Shown: piece by piece, positions 62,208 to 64,000 of the stretch | Position numbering within the stretch: the first letter of the stretch is position 1 | Layout of the letters: every line of letters begins with the position of its first letter | Assembly: GCF_003449035.1 (NCBI RefSeq) | Contig: NZ_QRGB01000001.1 | Span: 1,674,001-1,738,000, forward strand | DNA length: 64,000 nt | Reading direction: 5' to 3' | DNA from: Pedobacter indicus | Lineage (GTDB): Bacteria; Bacteroidota; Bacteroidia; Sphingobacteriales; Sphingobacteriaceae | Notes under the pieces: generated by a model | Seen by the model: the letters and a program-made list of their open reading frames with translations, nothing else | Told to the model about the DNA's origin: nothing | Databases searched by the model: none | Made by a program: the position numbers and the translations under genes

Positions 62208-62534
62208 TTATCCTTTATAAGTTAATATTTTCGTGTCGAAGGTCACTGTTTCTGCGTCCATTTTGTCGTATTCTTTATGTGTGCCGAACCAGATTATATA
62301 AGCGGCACGTTGTTGAAAATTCACAGATACTATTAACCGATAATCGTTTCCTTTAATATTAAATATTACTCTACCGTTTGCTACAATACTCGCATTCCCA
62401 TATACATTCTTTAAGTCATTGAAACTTCCGAAGTCTTGTTTTAAAAATTCGGTATACCATATCAATAATGAGCTTTTAGCGCTTGGGTATTTTTCGGCAT
62501 AGTACAATATAGACCGTCGTACGATTATATTCAT
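62208..62534 (-). CDS. HigB-type mRNA interferase toxin, second module
   Basis: 108 residues from the ATG at 62534. The same frame stays open to 62813, but that extension overlaps the murF start on the other strand and is unconserved. HigB core: GRVIFNIKGNDYRLIVSVNF and WFGTHKEYDKMD, shared with the first HigB. The -7 box TATCTTTG (62549-62542) is 7 bases from the ATG. Confidence 0.9.
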   Translation of the reverse strand: MNIIVRRSILYYAEKYPSAKSSLLIWYTEFLKQDFGSFNDLKNVYGNASIVANGRVIFNIKGNDYRLIVSVNFQQRAAYIIWFGTHKEYDKMDAETVTFDTKILTYKG

Positions 62535-62541
62535 TTCTATA

Positions 62542-62574
62542 CAAAGATAATAAAAGTTTTCAAAATGAAAACAA
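62542..62574 (-). promoter_or_regulatory. Promoter and operator of the second HigBA operon
   Basis: The minus-strand box TATCTTTG (62549-62542) is preceded by TTG (62574-62572) at 22 bases. The inverted repeat GTTTTCA-AAA-TGAAAAC (62556-62572) fills the space between them, the classic position for an antitoxin operator. It shares the TTTCA/TGAAA half-sites with the first HigBA palindrome but has a shorter spacer. Confidence 0.75.
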
Positions 62575-62630
62575 ACATTAGTTGACAATTTTTTCATCTT
62601 AACCCAAAAAATGATGAAATTCGTTGTAGA

Positions 62631-64000
62631 ATGCATACCCAGCTCTATACCATTGACCGCATTGCGGATATTATTGCCGACCGATATCGAATCGTCCGAC
62701 CTGATGATGAAATTCTCCATCTGATCTACGATACCAGAAAAATCAATGATGGCGGGCGGTCGCTTTTTTTTGCATTGAAAGCCGATCTGGATGGTCATGC
62801 TTTTATCGAGCAAGCCTACCGGGCTGGGGTGAGAAACTTTGTTGTGATAGAAGGGAAGGTTGATGAGCGTGCTTATCCGGATGCAAACTTTCTATTTGTC
62901 GAAAGTACTTTGGCTGCCCTACAGCAATTAGCAAAATATCATCGCACACAGTTTGACATTCCTGTAATTGCTATTACAGGAAGTAATGGGAAGACGATTG
63001 TGAAAGAATGGTTGTTCCAGCTTTTGTATCCCGAATTCAATATTGCCCGAAGTCCTAAGAGTTATAATTCACAATTAGGGGTGGCTTTGTCTTTATGGCA
63101 ACTCTCTGCTGAAAATACCTTGGCAATTATTGAAGCAGGTATCAGCCGCGTGGGTGAAATGGAGCGTTTGCAGAATATCATTCGTCCGACGATAGGTGTG
63201 TTGACGAACATAGGAACTGCACATAGTGAGGGTTTTAAAAGTAATGTGGAGAAGCTGTCTGAAAAGCTTTTTTTGTTTAAAGGTGCAGAAAAGTTAATCT
63301 TATCGCCGAAATATATCAGCGTGGGAACAACCCTCCCTGAGAATACTGAGGTGATTTCATGGGGTGATGAAGAGGGGTGTGATTTGCAGATCAAAGAAAT
63401 CAACAAAGGCACTTATACGCAAATTACAGCGATATATAAAGGAGAGACGGTTGATATTCAGATCACCCTCAGTGATGATGCTTCAATTGAGAATGCAATC
63501 TCTTGTTGGACGGTGCTTCTTGGTTTGGGTTATGCGCCGGAATTGATTAAACAGCGGATGATTGCTTTATTTCCAGTTGAGATGCGACTGGAACTGAAAA
63601 ATGGGATCAATAACTGTTCGATTATTGATGATTCATATAGCTGCGATGTCGCTTCATTGATAATCGCATTGAATTTTTTGCAGCAGCAAAATCAAGCTGG
63701 AAAGAAAACTGTTATTCTCTCAGATATTCCCGAGATCAAAGGTAATAAGGAAAGTGTCTACCGTACGGTTGCTCAGTTGATAAAGATTAATAAAATTGAT
63801 CGGTTCATTGGCGTGGGCGAGGAGATTTCTTCTTTTCGACATTTATTTGATAGTGACTCGCTGTTTTATTCTTCGACGGAGGGGTTTCTGGCAGCTGCCG
63901 CAAACATTGGTTTTCAAGACGAAGTCATTTTACTAAAGGGCGCGCGGGTTTTTTCTTTTGAGAGAATTAGCCGGATTCTTACGCAGAAGACGCATGATAC
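62631..64000 (+). CDS. murF: UDP-N-acetylmuramoyl-tripeptide:D-Ala-D-Ala ligase, probably fused to alanine racemase (3' end outside the window)
   Basis: 456 codons are visible from the ATG at 62631 and the frame is open to the end of the window. Mur-ligase motifs: YDTRKINDGGRSLFFALKAD, the P-loop AITGSNGKTIVKEW, SYNSQLGVALSLW, IEAGISRVGEMERLQ and TNIGTAHSEGFKS, and a C-domain with DDSYSCDVAS. The usual DxYNANP is DDSYSCDVAS here, as in the Bacteroidota form in which MurF is fused to alanine racemase. The racemase part would lie beyond the window. It adds D-Ala-D-Ala to the peptidoglycan precursor. Divergent from the second HigBA module. Confidence 0.93.
   Translation, partial: MHTQLYTIDRIADIIADRYRIVRPDDEILHLIYDTRKINDGGRSLFFALKADLDGHAFIEQAYRAGVRNFVVIEGKVDERAYPDANFLFVESTLAALQQLAKYHRTQFDIPVIAITGSNGKTIVKEWLFQLLYPEFNIARSPKSYNSQLGVALSLWQLSAENTLAIIEAGISRVGEMERLQNIIRPTIGVLTNIGTAHSEGFKSNVEKLSEKLFLFKGAEKLILSPKYISVGTTLPENTEVISWGDEEGCDLQIKEINKGTYTQITAIYKGETVDIQITLSDDASIENAISCWTVLLGLGYAPELIKQRMIALFPVEMRLELKNGINNCSIIDDSYSCDVASLIIALNFLQQQNQAGKKTVILSDIPEIKGNKESVYRTVAQLIKINKIDRFIGVGEEISSFRHLFDSDSLFYSSTEGFLAAAANIGFQDEVILLKGARVFSFERISRILTQKTHD

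Noticed and set aside
62535-62813. Extension of the second HigB frame on the minus strand
   Set aside because: It overlaps the 5' end of murF and has no HigB similarity; the ATG at 62534 gives the usual toxin size.

Overview
The window comes from a Bacteroidota chromosome, most likely the family Sphingobacteriaceae (Sphingobacterium, Olivibacter or Parapedobacter-like; the genus is inference). The signs are a SusC/SusD pair, four TonB-dependent receptors in all, Bacteroidota promoters of the TTG-N19-21-TAnnTTTG type, a ThrA-ThrB-ThrC operon behind an attenuator, DUF6266 and DUF1080 proteins, and a MurF with the Bacteroidota layout. Almost all of it is coding, on both strands in short operons, with no insertion sequence, prophage or CRISPR array.

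Layout. 0-11.8 kb: the end of a DUF1697 gene, a three-domain secreted hydrolase, a KTSC protein next to a frameshifted topoisomerase IB, a Crp-like regulator with YceI, NhaA, a self-contained membrane protein/regulator operon with a palindromic operator, a DUF2383 stress protein and DinB. 12-29.5 kb: a SusC/SusD/lipoprotein locus, followed by a group of exported redox and glycan proteins. That group holds two lipoproteins fusing a sugar-dehydrogenase-type propeller to cytochrome c, one of them with a ThuA domain, two DUF1080 proteins, an SGNH hydrolase and an outer membrane barrel. With the DUF1080 module at 0.5-3.5 kb this looks like machinery for oxidising and cleaving glycosides through keto-sugars. 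29.5-42.7 kb: DEAD-box helicase and NagA (translationally coupled), a DUF1275 protein, the threonine operon with leader peptide and attenuator, a fosmidomycin-resistance-type exporter, a HAD phosphatase, a TonB receptor and a TIGR02757 protein. 42.8-56 kb: dihydrolipoyl dehydrogenase, an Oar-like receptor, an SDR dehydrogenase, a GT4 / flippase-like / GT4 operon for a probable glycolipid, and a TonB receptor paired with a beta-propeller phytase.

56-62.6 kb is the accessory part: an 11-bp tandem repeat array, a DUF6266 gene, tRNA-Gly and tRNA-Leu, then three toxin-antitoxin modules (HigBA, RelE/XRE, HigBA), a DUF4143 ATPase behind three 22-bp-spaced repeats, and remnants of an older toxin-antitoxin copy. 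The toxin genes come first, and their -7 boxes lie almost against the start codons, so these mRNAs may be leaderless. RecX sits inside this block. The window ends inside murF.

The most interesting items are the cytochrome-fused dehydrogenase/DUF1080/ThuA set, the compact TA promoters with palindromic operators, the threonine attenuator, the homopolymer frameshift in topoisomerase IB, and the trimodular esterase with Thr in place of the expected nucleophile Ser.
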